A DNA stretch of 64,000 nucleotides from CAWBAT01 sp046331665 (GCA_046331665.1 JAXLQK010000012.1:146207-210206); one strand, 5' to 3'; shown: positions 1 to 8,982, counted from the first letter of the stretch. Notes: generated by a model not told the origin, from the sequence alone. Program-made: numbers and translations.

Positions 1-248
1 CAAGGAAAACCCGCGAGCGGATGATCTTCCGGCCCATGGACTGACCAACGCCTGAAGATTTATTTGTGATCCGGCCTTGTCGTTTTTCATGCCATCCTAA
101 TCATCGTCACTCTTTGTCCTTGAGTTTATAGGGAGTTGCAAACTTTCTCATTTCCAGGAAAGGCGTTCATTCAGAAGAAGAGCCTTTTGTTTGTTAAACT
201 TGCCGGGTGGGTGTAAGAGAGGCCGCCCGATTTTGGAGGGACTGATAC
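1..248. other. window-edge stretch without a complete gene
   Basis: No complete reading frame is visible. One plus-strand frame reads a short basic tail ending in RPMD and stops at position 44, so the first bases could be the 3' end of an upstream gene cut by the window edge, but the fragment is too short to identify. The rest is presumably leader for the gene starting at 249, which has a good Shine-Dalgarno (ggaggg) near 235-240. Confidence 0.3.
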
Positions 249-557
249 ATGAATCTCCGTTCGGTGGTCCTGGTGACTCTGCATAGCCCGCGCGAGAGGA
301 TTTGGGGCTTGCTCTTGGATTTGACGCCTTCAGGCATTACCATTTGCGGTATTGATTTGAGCGCCTTTGAGGACTGGCTTGGTCAGCTTGGTACCGAAGA
401 AGAGATGGGCTTGAGTACCATCTTTTACCCGCTTCATCGAGTGGAACGAGTTGCTCAGGACGAGCGCATGGGGAAGCTGCCTTCTTTGCACGACCGATTC
501 CGGCAAAAAACTTCAAAATCGCTGGCCGACTATTTGGAGAATTTGGATTTCAAATGA
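249..557 (+). CDS. conserved-looking hypothetical protein, 102 aa
   Basis: I do not recognise a family. The ATG at 249 follows a clear Shine-Dalgarno (ggaggg, about 9 bases upstream), and the codon use looks like that of neighbouring genes, so I take it as real. The protein has no signal peptide or membrane segment. Its first half is hydrophobic and beta-like (LRSVVLVTLHSPRERIWGLLLDL) and the second half is charged, with a helical C-terminus rich in R, K and E. A small cytosolic domain is the most that can be inferred. Its 3' end overlaps the convergent Smr gene by 28 bases. Whether the two genes influence each other by antisense transcription is not knowable from the sequence. Confidence 0.6.
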   Translation: MNLRSVVLVTLHSPRERIWGLLLDLTPSGITICGIDLSAFEDWLGQLGTEEEMGLSTIFYPLHRVERVAQDERMGKLPSLHDRFRQKTSKSLADYLENLDFK

Positions 558-826
558 ACCAGTGTAGCTCCCCATCCTCCGGCCTCTGTGGGTGCGTCTC
601 CGTAAGTCAGCACGCGCGGGTCGCGGGCTAACTGGGCTCTGACCTTCCGCCGCAAGGTACCCGTCCCTTTACCATGAATTAGGCGCACTTCCGAATATCC
701 CTTTGCCTGGCATTGGAAAAGATATTCTTCGATCAAAGAACTGACTTCCTTTGGAGAAAAGGCATGAAGATCGAGAAATTCTTCAATGGGCAAGGAAACA
801 ATTGGCCAATCATCGGGCTCAGTCAT
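530..826 (-). CDS. Smr-domain protein, 98 aa
   Basis: A stand-alone Smr (small MutS-related) domain, the nuclease/nucleic-acid-binding module also found at the C-terminus of MutS2. Seen directly: the LDLHAFSP motif at residues 18-25, the IHGKGTGTLR motif at 50-59, and a glycine-rich end (GGWGATLV) near 83-90. These are the LDxH and HGxGxG signatures of the family. Only about 17 residues precede the domain, so there is no N-terminal partner such as the ATPase of MutS2. Stand-alone Smr proteins have been linked to RNA cleavage (ribosome rescue) or DNA nicking; which applies here cannot be told. It is the last gene of a minus-strand run headed by moxR and overlaps the convergent gene at 249-557 tail to tail. 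Confidence 0.85.
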   Translation of the reverse strand: MTEPDDWPIVSLPIEEFLDLHAFSPKEVSSLIEEYLFQCQAKGYSEVRLIHGKGTGTLRRKVRAQLARDPRVLTYGDAPTEAGGWGATLVHLKSKFSK

Positions 827-882
827 CAGAAAATCGCACTCCGGCGGTATTGGGAACTGAGTTGCAAGAGAACAAAGTGAGT

Positions 883-1254
883 TTACTTACGATGATAACT
901 GTCTTCTAAGCGGACAATGTCATCCTCATCAAATTCTCCAAAAGAGATTTCCAGCCAACGTCCCGGCTTGCCTCCAACACCTGCCATGCGATGGTTGGTC
1001 CCTCGCGGGATGTAAATTTCTTCGTAGGGCTGGGGCTCCCAAATCCGATCGCCCAAAGTCACCTTCAACCCTGGGTCAAGCACCACCCACAATTCATCCC
1101 GCTGGCGATGATATTGAAGAGAGAGAATTTCACCGGGATTAACGGTGATGATTTTGACTGTGCTGATTTGGTTGTGTGTGTAGCGGCGAAACGTCCCCCA
1201 GGGTCTCTTTTCTTGATAGATCGAGGAGAGAGGATTGCTCGATGAATGATTCAT
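883..1254 (-). CDS. cupin, mannose-6-phosphate isomerase type II-like
   Basis: A single-domain cupin of 123 residues that resembles the C-terminal isomerase part of bifunctional ManC/AlgA proteins. It starts the domain with the RPWGTFRRY signature (residues 17-25), followed by YHRQRDELWVVL (48-59) and YIPRGTNHRM (81-90). These supply the expected metal ligands His49, Glu54 and His88. The guanylyltransferase domain of ManC is absent, as in stand-alone type II isomerases, which interconvert mannose-6-P and fructose-6-P. Substrate specificity is an inference, because many small cupins share these motifs. It lies between the TgpA-like gene (121 bases upstream) and the Smr gene (56 bases downstream), all on the minus strand. 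Confidence 0.75.
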   Translation of the reverse strand: MNHSSSNPLSSIYQEKRPWGTFRRYTHNQISTVKIITVNPGEILSLQYHRQRDELWVVLDPGLKVTLGDRIWEPQPYEEIYIPRGTNHRMAGVGGKPGRWLEISFGEFDEDDIVRLEDSYHRK

Positions 1255-1374
1255 ACGATAGGTGTCTCCAATTGGTGGATGGATTAGATGCGCTGATGAA
1301 ATCTAAAAGAAACTCGATTCAAGATGACTGCTTTAATCCGAAGAAACGATTTACCGGGAGGGAAGAATTCTCTC

Positions 1375-3588
1375 TCACCCCTTTTGGATCTCATGGAGCA
1401 AGACAGCTGCGCGTTGAACCAGCTCTTGTCCCGGACCTTCGGAACCGTACCGAAGCCTGTTGTAGATGGAGGTAATTTCTCTCACCTGAGGCCCGATTTT
1501 TTCCTGGGAAAAAGTAGCCGCAAATTCATTAGGAGTCAAATATTCCGCTTTTGTCCTGTTGCGGTGGCCAAGAACTCTTAAGAAAGAAGCATAAAGCTGG
1601 ATGGCGGTTGCCTCTTGATCGTTGACCGTCTGCTTTCCGTTTGGTTTCCGGCGCCTGCGCCACTCGAACCAGACAAGGAGAGCGAGACTGCCAGCCACCA
1701 GAACGGCCATGGCTTGAAACATTCGGATGAACCCAGGCCGCTTTTCAGGTAATTGAACAAAGTGCCCAAACTTCCTGCCCAAGGCCTTGCTGATGTGAAA
1801 GAGGAAATCCTGGCTGGCGGCGGCCCAATCATTGGCGCTTTCCTGTAGTCCTTTGAAGAGAGAGGCTTGACCCTGACTGTCATAGCCCAGAATCCACTCG
1901 GCCCAGAAAAGGTCGAGAGCATCCAAATAATTGTCAATTGTCCTGAAGACAGAGGCACTTCGCGCCTCGTCAAGCGAGGGAGGGGTCGGATCAAAGGAGC
2001 TCCACCCATCACGGGGTGTGAAAATCTCTACCCAGCTGTGAGCGGCTCGAGCTCGCACCACCAGGTCCCCTGAAATCTCATTGTATTCGCCCCCCCGAAA
2101 TCCGTTTACGATTCGCGACGGAACTCCCAAGTGACGCAGTAAAACCACCATCGCCGTCGCAAAATATTCACAATGACCTCTCTTTGTTTCAAAGAGGAAC
2201 GACTCGAGTGGCTGAGGATGGAGAATTTGCGCCTCCTCTAGGGAATAGCGATAGTGGGATCGCAGGTATTCCTCAACCTTTCGGGCAAGATCAAGCTCAC
2301 TGGCCGCCTCGTAAGAAATTTCCCGGGCGAGTCTGGCCACTCTCGAATCGAGCGAGGGAAGCTGCAAGTATCGATGTTGTTCTTGGTCCGTCAAACGATT
2401 CAAACCGGAAGCCGGGACCGATTCCGAAACCGCACACTCCGCTTCGTAGGCTACACGACGAAACGGGTGTGGCGGCCCACTGAGAGAATTGTCAGCCGGG
2501 TCCCAGAACACCGGCGAGAAAGTTGTCTTTAGGCGCCGGGTGCGGTTGAGCGTAAATAGGTAACCCGAGGAACTGGGTTCCAACAACACCTGATAGCGAA
2601 GCGAAGGCGCTGTCTGCTGGCTTTGGCTCAGCCAATATTCGTTTTGTCCCTGGAGCGGAAGAGTCCTCCGGAGTGGCGATTTCAACCAACTCTTTCCATC
2701 AAAGTAATCCAAAGTAATCCCTCGCCACTTGACCTCAGGGGGGGCAGAGCCAGTTCCTACGAGACGGATGCGCATAACCACGGAAGAGTCCAATTGAATC
2801 GTGCCGATGGCTCCAAGGCGAATGTGATCTGAAAAGCCGCTCAAGACCGAGGAGGGACGAACACTTCTGGAGAAATACCCTGCCCCAAATCTGGGAAGGC
2901 AGAAAAACAGGGCTGTTCCAACGAAGGTGGCGGAAATCAGGATAAGAGCCCCCACAAAGCCCATCGCGAATATGACCTGCTTTGCCCGCCGATCAGCACC
3001 TCTCCACGTTTCCGCTTGAAAGGTTTTTTCCGAATCATCTTTTCCCGGCGGGAAGATTGGGCCGGCAGTTTGTTGGGCTCTCCTAAACTGGAAGAGCATC
3101 AGACACCAAATACAGAGAAAGGCATAAAGGAGAAAGAAAAGCAGAAAGGAGAGATCAATCGTCAGAGACGAAGCGGCGAGAACTTCCAGGAAGCTAAGTA
3201 GAATGAGATGGAAATAATCCCGGTCTTTCTTAGGCTGGTAGATCTTCACCAGCTGGACAAAAAGGATCAGGTGGAGTGCCGCCTGCACGAATGAACGAGA
3301 AAGATAAAACAAGTCCAACCCGAAGAAAAGCAGGTATAGCCAGGTTAGAAATTTGGCTTGCCGGATTGTCAGCCGGGGGTTCCTGCCGAATCTTCGTGTC
3401 AAGGCGAGGAGATAAGGAACCGTAAACAGGATGATGGCCCATATGGACCATTGCCTGGCCAACGCCAGCATCGCAAAGCCAATCCCGGTGAGAAGATAGG
3501 TCAGCAGGCGGAAGAGCCCGTCGGGGGACAGAAAGGGCGATTGCGATTTTAAAGTTCGCGGATAAAGATAACGTGAGAAGTATTCCAT
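1375..3588 (-). CDS. TgpA-like transmembrane transglutaminase (DUF3488-TGase-DUF4129)
   Basis: A 737-residue membrane protein of the DUF3488/transglutaminase-like family. Roughly seven hydrophobic segments fill residues 25-235, followed by an extracytoplasmic region holding the transglutaminase-like core. The catalytic triad is visible as Cys in GHCEYF (near 472), His in AHSWVEIF (near 516) and Asp in FDPTPP (near 532). A last membrane segment follows near 640-660, then a cytosolic DUF4129-type tail. The start ATG lies inside the upstream DUF58 gene, overlapping it by 40 bases, so the two are translationally coupled. MoxR-DUF58-TgpA modules are widespread. The Pseudomonas member is an essential protein of unknown substrate, so the biochemical function stays open. 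Confidence 0.9.
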   Translation of the reverse strand: MEYFSRYLYPRTLKSQSPFLSPDGLFRLLTYLLTGIGFAMLALARQWSIWAIILFTVPYLLALTRRFGRNPRLTIRQAKFLTWLYLLFFGLDLFYLSRSFVQAALHLILFVQLVKIYQPKKDRDYFHLILLSFLEVLAASSLTIDLSFLLFFLLYAFLCIWCLMLFQFRRAQQTAGPIFPPGKDDSEKTFQAETWRGADRRAKQVIFAMGFVGALILISATFVGTALFFCLPRFGAGYFSRSVRPSSVLSGFSDHIRLGAIGTIQLDSSVVMRIRLVGTGSAPPEVKWRGITLDYFDGKSWLKSPLRRTLPLQGQNEYWLSQSQQTAPSLRYQVLLEPSSSGYLFTLNRTRRLKTTFSPVFWDPADNSLSGPPHPFRRVAYEAECAVSESVPASGLNRLTDQEQHRYLQLPSLDSRVARLAREISYEAASELDLARKVEEYLRSHYRYSLEEAQILHPQPLESFLFETKRGHCEYFATAMVVLLRHLGVPSRIVNGFRGGEYNEISGDLVVRARAAHSWVEIFTPRDGWSSFDPTPPSLDEARSASVFRTIDNYLDALDLFWAEWILGYDSQGQASLFKGLQESANDWAAASQDFLFHISKALGRKFGHFVQLPEKRPGFIRMFQAMAVLVAGSLALLVWFEWRRRRKPNGKQTVNDQEATAIQLYASFLRVLGHRNRTKAEYLTPNEFAATFSQEKIGPQVREITSIYNRLRYGSEGPGQELVQRAAVLLHEIQKG

Positions 3589-4874
3589 ACCGTTGTCGGA
3601 ATGTCGCCTCGAGGGCTCGCCGAGAAAATAATGTTAAAGGCTTTGTCCCGAGCCAGAGCCGACAGGGAATCGGCTGAATGTTGGGACGGCTCGATCATGG
3701 CCAGAATCTTGAGGATATCATGCAGGCCGGAAGAATCTTTTGAGAAGGCGGTGCTGGCTTCGGGAGTTAGGAGCCGAATTTCATAGGACATCTCGTGAAA
3801 ATGACGGACCGCATTCGCACACAGCACGATGGCCTTTTCAAATGCGGGCCGCCAGTTTTCATTGAACCCGGGAAAAGAATTGTCAAATACAAAGCAGCAT
3901 TTTTGATCTTCTTCGCGCGTGAATTCACGGAGTTGGATCGTTTCGGTTTTCGCGCTGGCCTTCCAATCGATGAAGCGGGCTGAGTCCTGAATCGAATACT
4001 CTCGCAGTAAATGGAGGCTGCTGCCCCAGCCGCGGGAATTGCTTTCGAGAGTGCCACTCAACATCGGCAAGGTCTCAAAGAATTCATTGGGAGCTTCCAA
4101 GGCCGGCAACACCAGGATTTCATGGGACGAGACGACACGTTTTGTCTTTTCAATAAATCCGAAAGGAAAGCGGCTGCTCACCGCAACATTCGTCAGCAAT
4201 TGTCGACCGCGCTGGAGGAAACAGGCCGAGAGGCGGGATTTTGCTTCCGCAGCACTGGCGAGGAAATCCAGTAACCCAAAAATCTTTGGTGGCGACTCCA
4301 CCGGAATTTCATCCACGCGCCGGCATCCCCGCCTCACGAGCGATTCAGCCACGCTCTCAAACTGCAGCGCAAAAGACGGGACAATGGGTTTGCGGTTCCG
4401 TACTCGGACCCCGATCTGGAACGGTTGTTCGGCAATGACCTGGTCCGGCAGATCGAAATTAGTTTGAATCAAAGCAACGTTTAGAGTGGAAAGGATTTCA
4501 GAGACCAGAAGAATCGCAAGCTCCATGGAAAAAATGACAAAGAGGAGATTATTTCCGGAATTAAAAGCGGCCACTCCCGTGGTAGAGAGCGTTAACAGAA
4601 AGAACCAACCCTCTTTCGTCGTTCTGAAGCGAAACGAGAGTCGTTCACCACGAACTCGATTCAAGAGATGGGGGACTACGGTAAGAGATATTACTAGGGC
4701 CAGGACAAGAGAGAATGCGGCGAGGCCTACCGCTCTAGCCCAATTGCCTTCGCGAGCCGCCACCGAAGAGGCCAAGGCAGATCCCAAGGCCAGCCCTAGA
4801 GTCAGCGTAGCCAGGAGATTCATACCAAGCCTGCGCCAGCTGAATTGCCAACGGCCTGAGAACGAGTGACTCAT
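3549..4874 (-). CDS. DUF58 domain protein
   Basis: A 441-residue DUF58 protein, the usual partner of MoxR ATPases. Two N-terminal hydrophobic segments (about 15-40 and 45-70) and a further pair near 85-125 anchor it. The DUF58 core lies in the C-terminal half, recognisable by IDWKASAKTE and REFTREEDQ (near residues 300-320), followed by a von Willebrand A-like region (CFVFDNS, then an alanine-rich helix). I chose the ATG at 4874 over the TTG one codon earlier. The 3' end overlaps the TgpA-like gene by 40 bases, and moxR lies 71 bases upstream, so this is one operon. In family members the VWA-like part is thought to bind protein partners for the MoxR chaperone. That role is inference here. Confidence 0.88.
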   Translation of the reverse strand: MSHSFSGRWQFSWRRLGMNLLATLTLGLALGSALASSVAAREGNWARAVGLAAFSLVLALVISLTVVPHLLNRVRGERLSFRFRTTKEGWFFLLTLSTTGVAAFNSGNNLLFVIFSMELAILLVSEILSTLNVALIQTNFDLPDQVIAEQPFQIGVRVRNRKPIVPSFALQFESVAESLVRRGCRRVDEIPVESPPKIFGLLDFLASAAEAKSRLSACFLQRGRQLLTNVAVSSRFPFGFIEKTKRVVSSHEILVLPALEAPNEFFETLPMLSGTLESNSRGWGSSLHLLREYSIQDSARFIDWKASAKTETIQLREFTREEDQKCCFVFDNSFPGFNENWRPAFEKAIVLCANAVRHFHEMSYEIRLLTPEASTAFSKDSSGLHDILKILAMIEPSQHSADSLSALARDKAFNIIFSASPRGDIPTTVWNTSHVIFIREL

Positions 4875-4945
4875 CAATCAACCTTCGTCATTTTTGCAGG
4901 AAGCCGGAACCTGGATTCGCCTGGACTTGGGGCAGGAGGAGGAAT

Positions 4946-5896
4946 TCACAGAGGGACGGCTACCGTGTCAAGAATTTCGCTGAGAATCTTGTCCACTTCT
5001 TCATTGAGCCTCGAGGTGGTTAAGAAACGGCTATTCATCACAACTCGATGCCCCAAGACAGCCGGAACCAGGATTTTGACGTCATCCGGCAGACAATATT
5101 CACGACCTTCTACAAAAGCGTGTGCCTGGGCGGCCCGCAACAAAGCTAAAAAGCCACGAGGACTCACTCCCAGACTCAGACGTTCCTCTTCCCGTGTCTT
5201 CTCGACGATCTGCGAGGCATATTCCAGAATGGCGTCATTGACCTTGATCTTCCGTACCAACTGCTGCATTTCGAGAACTTCTTCCCCACTGAGGATCTCC
5301 GGCAAGTGATGGATGGGGTGTTGAGAAAGCTGGCCCAGGAAGATGGCTTTCTCTTCTTCCGGGATGGGGTAACCTATTCGAATGCGCATTAGGAACCGGT
5401 CAAGCTGTGACTCGGGGAGAGGATATGTCCCATGGTGTTCGATCGGATTTTGCGTCGCCAAGACCATAAACGGGCGAGGGAGCTCCAGTGTTTGGTTGTC
5501 AGCCGTAACTTGACCTTCGCTCATCGCTTCCAACAGGGCACTTTGGGTTTTCGGTGTTGTTCGATTAATCTCATCGGCCAGGATGACGTTGGCAAAGATA
5601 GGCCCGGGCTTAAATTCAAAAGTTCGCAAAACCTGGTTGAATATCGAGATGCCGATGATGTCTGAAGGAAGAAGATCACTGGTAAATTGGATTCGGTGGA
5701 AACGGCACTTGAGGACCAACGCCAGGGAATGGGCTAAAGTTGTTTTCCCGACGCCCGGGACGTCTTCGATGAGCAGATGTCCCCCCGCAAAAAGGGCGGT
5801 CAGGACCCGCTTCACGACTTCCCGTTTGCCCTTGATGACGGTTTCGATCGCGCTCACCAAGGAGGCAATTTTTTGTTGTGGATCCGGGTAGGACAT
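4946..5896 (-). CDS. MoxR-family AAA+ ATPase
   Basis: A 316-residue AAA+ ATPase of the MoxR clade. The Walker A loop is PGVGKTTL (residues 47-54), Walker B is ILADEINR (near 104-111), and the sensor 1 region is LATQNPIEHHGTYPLPESQLDRF (near 147-169), which is the hallmark of MoxR proteins. The C-terminal lid contains SPRGFLALLRAAQA. It is the first gene of the minus-strand MoxR-DUF58-TgpA operon. MoxR proteins act as chaperones that assemble or activate partner complexes, with the adjacent DUF58/VWA-like protein as adaptor. The client is unknown here. A TTGACA-like hexamer occurs on the minus strand at 5946-5951, but the best -10 match is too close (13 bases) to call a promoter. Confidence 0.93.
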   Translation of the reverse strand: MSYPDPQQKIASLVSAIETVIKGKREVVKRVLTALFAGGHLLIEDVPGVGKTTLAHSLALVLKCRFHRIQFTSDLLPSDIIGISIFNQVLRTFEFKPGPIFANVILADEINRTTPKTQSALLEAMSEGQVTADNQTLELPRPFMVLATQNPIEHHGTYPLPESQLDRFLMRIRIGYPIPEEEKAIFLGQLSQHPIHHLPEILSGEEVLEMQQLVRKIKVNDAILEYASQIVEKTREEERLSLGVSPRGFLALLRAAQAHAFVEGREYCLPDDVKILVPAVLGHRVVMNSRFLTTSRLNEEVDKILSEILDTVAVPL

Positions 5897-5995
5897 GGGG
5901 TTTCGGTACTTGGATCGGTTCTAGTTCAGTATAGGCATTTTGGCCTTGTCAAGATTGTCGGGAGCGTGGTACAAGGGCCATTGCCATCCTGCTTT

Positions 5996-6070
5996 GGGCG
6001 CTTAACTCAGCGGCAGAGTGCCACCTTCACACGGTGGAAGTCAGAGGTTCAAATCCTCTAGCGCCCACCA
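5996..6070 (+). tRNA. tRNA-Val (CAC)
   Basis: A 75-base cloverleaf can be folded by hand. The acceptor stem GGGCGCT (5996-6002) pairs with AGCGCCC (6060-6066), followed by discriminator A and an encoded CCA (6068-6070). The anticodon stem CCACC/GGTGG encloses the loop TTCACAC, giving anticodon CAC, which reads GUG valine codons. The T arm has CAGAGG TTCAAAT CCTCT. The gene stands alone in the 100-base gap upstream of moxR and is divergent from it. Confidence 0.95.
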
Positions 6071-6375
6071 TTCTATATGTTTCCTCGCTCATCCTTAATA
6101 ATAAGTTTTCCAGTGGGTAGCCCTTCTTTGAGAACGACTCCCATCGATTAGCGACCCAGGCAAGATAGCCCCGGCGACCCTGTCACTGCGGCTTGGAGCG
6201 GCCTTCTCCGCCATCTCGTTGGAAGAGGCCTTCCGCGCGGACCAGAAGAGTGAGGTTTGGGCCTTCAGGACTGGTCAGGATATAAGCCAACTTGGACGCA
6301 AGGCGAGCCGGGTTGGAACGAAGAAATGGTTCGACTCAAACGACTTAATCTTGAGCAATCCAATTAAGTTTCCAG
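6071..6375. other. intergenic stretch, nothing recognised
   Basis: About 300 bases between the tRNA and the convergent DsbD-alpha-like gene. I see no reading frame of coding character, no strong hairpin with a T tract and no repeat. Confidence 0.4.
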
Positions 6376-6828
6376 CTACTTTTCCGCGATGATAAGGGGG
6401 ATTTTGATGTCGGTGGAAGAGCGGGCACAGTAATTTTCTTTTTCGGAACAATAAATGAAGGAGATTTTTCCATCCATATCGTATTCTCCCGTCCGAAGAT
6501 CTTTTTTGGGAAGGATGGAAATTTTTAGAGGCTTTATCTCCCCAAAGTATTCCGGATCTTTACCGGCACTGGCCTCTTCAAACGACACCCGGTTCGTCAC
6601 CTGAAAATTCGGATTGGGGGTAAACTGAAGTTTGGGGGCCGGCCGCTTGCCGAGCTTGAAGCCTTTCTCAACACTGAGTTCAAGAGTGACGGTTCCAGCT
6701 TCACCGGCCGTCAATCGGTTTGCGATGACCCGATGCTGCAGTACAATGTCTGAATTGGATTGTCCCCTTGCCGAAGGGATGAACGTAAAGGCTAAAAGAA
6801 GAAGCCATAGCTTCGAGTGAAGATTCAT
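6376..6828 (-). CDS. secreted DsbD N-terminal (alpha) domain-like protein
   Basis: A 150-residue exported protein. A signal peptide is clear (hydrophobic LWLLLLAFTF, then Ala-Arg-Gly-Gln). The mature part looks like the immunoglobulin-like DsbD alpha domain, and near its C-terminus carries two cysteines in the context IYCSEKENYCAR followed by a KIPL strand. This matches the position of the redox-active pair in DsbD-alpha, with one residue more between the cysteines. The transmembrane beta and thioredoxin gamma domains of DsbD are absent, and no such gene is adjacent. A periplasmic thiol-relay role is therefore inference from the domain. The ATG at 6828 is preferred over an in-frame TTG at 6837 because it gives a compact signal peptide. 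Confidence 0.65.
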   Translation of the reverse strand: MNLHSKLWLLLLAFTFIPSARGQSNSDIVLQHRVIANRLTAGEAGTVTLELSVEKGFKLGKRPAPKLQFTPNPNFQVTNRVSFEEASAGKDPEYFGEIKPLKISILPKKDLRTGEYDMDGKISFIYCSEKENYCARSSTDIKIPLIIAEK

Positions 6829-6948
6829 GGCGCTCAAGGCTTTCTGAAATGGGAGGCAAATGCGTTCATTTCACAATCATTGCCCATTCTCCGAGCTTCC
6901 CAGAATTGTTCTCTTCTGTCAAATTCACCGCGCCAAAGGTGAAAAGCA

Positions 6949-6978
6949 TTGACTTTAATTTTCTGCCTTCGCTACGAT
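6949..6978 (+). promoter_or_regulatory. sigma-70-type promoter for pgsA-like gene
   Basis: TTGACT at 6949-6954 and TACGAT at 6973-6978 with an 18-base spacer match the -35/-10 pattern. The pgsA-like start codon lies 35 bases beyond the -10 box, a sensible leader length. Confidence 0.5.
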
Positions 6979-7013
6979 CCAAATTTTTTGGGCTCTCTTG
7001 AGGTTGACGCGCC

Positions 7014-7580
7014 GTGACTTTCCAAGTTTTGACACCCGCTAACCAGTTGACGATCTTGCGAATGGTATTCATTCCAATCTTCGTCATTTTGCTGGTCTAT
7101 GACTATCTGGGATGGGCATTCGCCATTTATATTCTGGCGGGTGTCACCGATGGGTTGGATGGACTGATGGCTCGGATGCTCCAGCAGAAAACCTCGCTGG
7201 GAGCCTACCTGGATCCGATAGCCGACAAGCTTCTTTTGACGACCTCGTTTGTCACACTTTCCATCAAGGGGCTGGCATTTCCTAATGTGATTCCCCTGTG
7301 GCTTACCATTATTGTGATCAGCCGTGATGTTATCCTTGTGGCAAGCGTGCTGATCATTGTCATTAGCACCGGCCACCGATCGTTTCCACCTTCCCTCTAC
7401 GGGAAGTCAACCACCTGCCTCCAAATCATCACGATTTTAGCGGTCCTTTATTTCAATTATCAGCGAACGACCTGGGGAGGGATGAAGTGGCTGTTCTTAG
7501 TAACTGCCGCCATCACGGTCTTGTCGGGCTTGGATTATATCTACCGGGGGAAGAAAAAGTTAGTGTCGGATGTCAATTGA
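7014..7580 (+). CDS. pgsA: CDP-alcohol phosphatidyltransferase, PgsA-like
   Basis: A 188-residue membrane enzyme of the CDP-alcohol phosphatidyltransferase family, most similar in layout to phosphatidylglycerophosphate synthase (CDP-diacylglycerol plus glycerol-3-phosphate). The family signature is complete: DG at residues 46-47, AR at 53-54, Gly63, Asp67 and Asp71, the last two being metal ligands. About five or six hydrophobic segments follow the N-terminal NQLTILRM motif, typical of PgsA. The only start that retains this motif is GTG at 7014, which sits 35 bases after a good promoter. The DUF512 radical-SAM gene follows after 15 bases, suggesting co-transcription. The substrate (glycerophosphate or another alcohol) is inferred from family resemblance only. 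Confidence 0.88.
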   Translation: MTFQVLTPANQLTILRMVFIPIFVILLVYDYLGWAFAIYILAGVTDGLDGLMARMLQQKTSLGAYLDPIADKLLLTTSFVTLSIKGLAFPNVIPLWLTIIVISRDVILVASVLIIVISTGHRSFPPSLYGKSTTCLQIITILAVLYFNYQRTTWGGMKWLFLVTAAITVLSGLDYIYRGKKKLVSDVN

Positions 7581-7595
7581 GGCGCAGAACCAGCA

Positions 7596-8963
7596 TTGTC
7601 TATGATCGCTAATCCATCTAGTTTGCTCGAATTTCAAGTGACAGGTGTGTTGATTCAAAGGGTTGAGTCCGGCTCGATTGCCGAAGAGGTAGGCCTGGAG
7701 GTTGGAGACCGGCTTTTAGCGATCAATGAACGCATGATCGAGGATGTTTTGGATTATCGCTTCGTGTCTGGTACCGTCGAATCCGACTTGACGTTGAAAG
7801 TGAGGAAAGCGGATGGAGAGATCTGGGAAATCGAAATCGAGAAAAACGAAGAGGAGGATCTGGGCCTCGAACTCGAGGGGATTCAAACCAGAATCTGCAA
7901 GAATAATTGCATTTTCTGTTTTGTCCACCAGCTTCCTCGCGGGAAGCACATTCGTCGCACGCTTCGGGTGAAAGACGAAGATTTCCGACTCTCCTTTCTT
8001 TACGGGCACTACCTGACATTAACCAATTTGTCCGAAACTGACTTCCAGAGGATTTTCGAACAGAGACTTTCACCGCTTTATGTGTCAGTCCACGCCACTG
8101 ACCCCGAGCTAAGAAGTTATCTGCTGCAAACCAGGAAGCCGGATGATCTGCTTGGGAATATGCGGCGGCTCATCGCAGGAGGTGTCAAACTCCATACCCA
8201 GGTTGTCCTGATGCCCGGGATCAATGACGAGAAGCATCTGGAACGCACATTGGATGACTTGGTTCAATTTTATCCGTCCGTTCTCAGCGTCTCGATCGTT
8301 CCGGTAGGATTGACGGACCATCGCAAAGGGCTTCCCCAGCTTAGATCAGTCGACGCGGCCTATGCAGTTTCCGCCATTGCCCATGTCGAGAAAATCCAAC
8401 AAAAATACCTTCGGGAGATCGGAGTGCCATTCTGTTTTCTCGGGGATGAGTTTTATCTAAAAGCCGGGAGGCCGATCCCGCCCCGGTCCCATTATGGTGA
8501 TTTTCCGTTGGTGGAAAACGGGGTGGGAATGGTCCGAAATTTTCTCGATGAGTTTGCCGAGGAACTCGCTCGCCCATGGAAACGGCGAGGGAAATTCCCC
8601 ATTCGTGGCACGGTTGTCACTGGCGTCCTCTTCCAGCCCATCCTTAAGCAATGCATCGATGAGATGAACGCCAAGTTTCAAACGGAATTGCGTTGCCTGC
8701 CTGCTGAAAATCGCTTTCTAGGCTCCGGAATAACGGTGGCAGGATTGCTGTCAGGGAGTGACATTCATGCGGCGGTCGGGAATCAATTCCATGGTGATTT
8801 TCTCATCATCCCGTCTGAATGTATGACCGGAGAAAACGACCTGTTTTTGGATGGCTGGACGCGCGCAGATTTGGAAGACCGGCTTCAAAAGCCAGTCCAG
8901 GATGGAGGAACTCACGTGAAGGAGTTCTTCCAACGGATCTTCTCCGGCCAGCCAACCGGCTAA
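7596..8963 (+). CDS. PDZ / radical SAM / DUF512 protein
   Basis: A 455-residue protein of the DUF512 family. Residues 15-80 form a PDZ-like domain (RVESGSIAEEVGLEVGDRLLAIN). A radical-SAM-like cluster CKNNCIFCF follows near residue 100, then a TIM-barrel region with SVHATDPELRSYLL (near 170) and LMPGIND. The C-terminal DUF512 part contains FLGDEFYL and ends with the motif FLDG. The cysteine spacing CxxxCxxC fits an AdoMet [4Fe-4S] site. The biochemical role of the family is not established. Translation may begin at TTG 7596 or ATG 7602: the Shine-Dalgarno-like gaggcg near 7579 fits the first better. It is placed 15 bases after the pgsA-like gene and is convergent with the SAM hydrolase gene. 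Confidence 0.88.
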   Translation: MSMIANPSSLLEFQVTGVLIQRVESGSIAEEVGLEVGDRLLAINERMIEDVLDYRFVSGTVESDLTLKVRKADGEIWEIEIEKNEEEDLGLELEGIQTRICKNNCIFCFVHQLPRGKHIRRTLRVKDEDFRLSFLYGHYLTLTNLSETDFQRIFEQRLSPLYVSVHATDPELRSYLLQTRKPDDLLGNMRRLIAGGVKLHTQVVLMPGINDEKHLERTLDDLVQFYPSVLSVSIVPVGLTDHRKGLPQLRSVDAAYAVSAIAHVEKIQQKYLREIGVPFCFLGDEFYLKAGRPIPPRSHYGDFPLVENGVGMVRNFLDEFAEELARPWKRRGKFPIRGTVVTGVLFQPILKQCIDEMNAKFQTELRCLPAENRFLGSGITVAGLLSGSDIHAAVGNQFHGDFLIIPSECMTGENDLFLDGWTRADLEDRLQKPVQDGGTHVKEFFQRIFSGQPTG

Positions 8964-8982
8964 AACCATCGGGCCTTCCTTC

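Noticed and set aside
5911..5951. Promoter for moxR on the minus strand
   Set aside because: TTGACA is present but the best TATACT lies only 13 bases from it, too short for sigma-70 binding.
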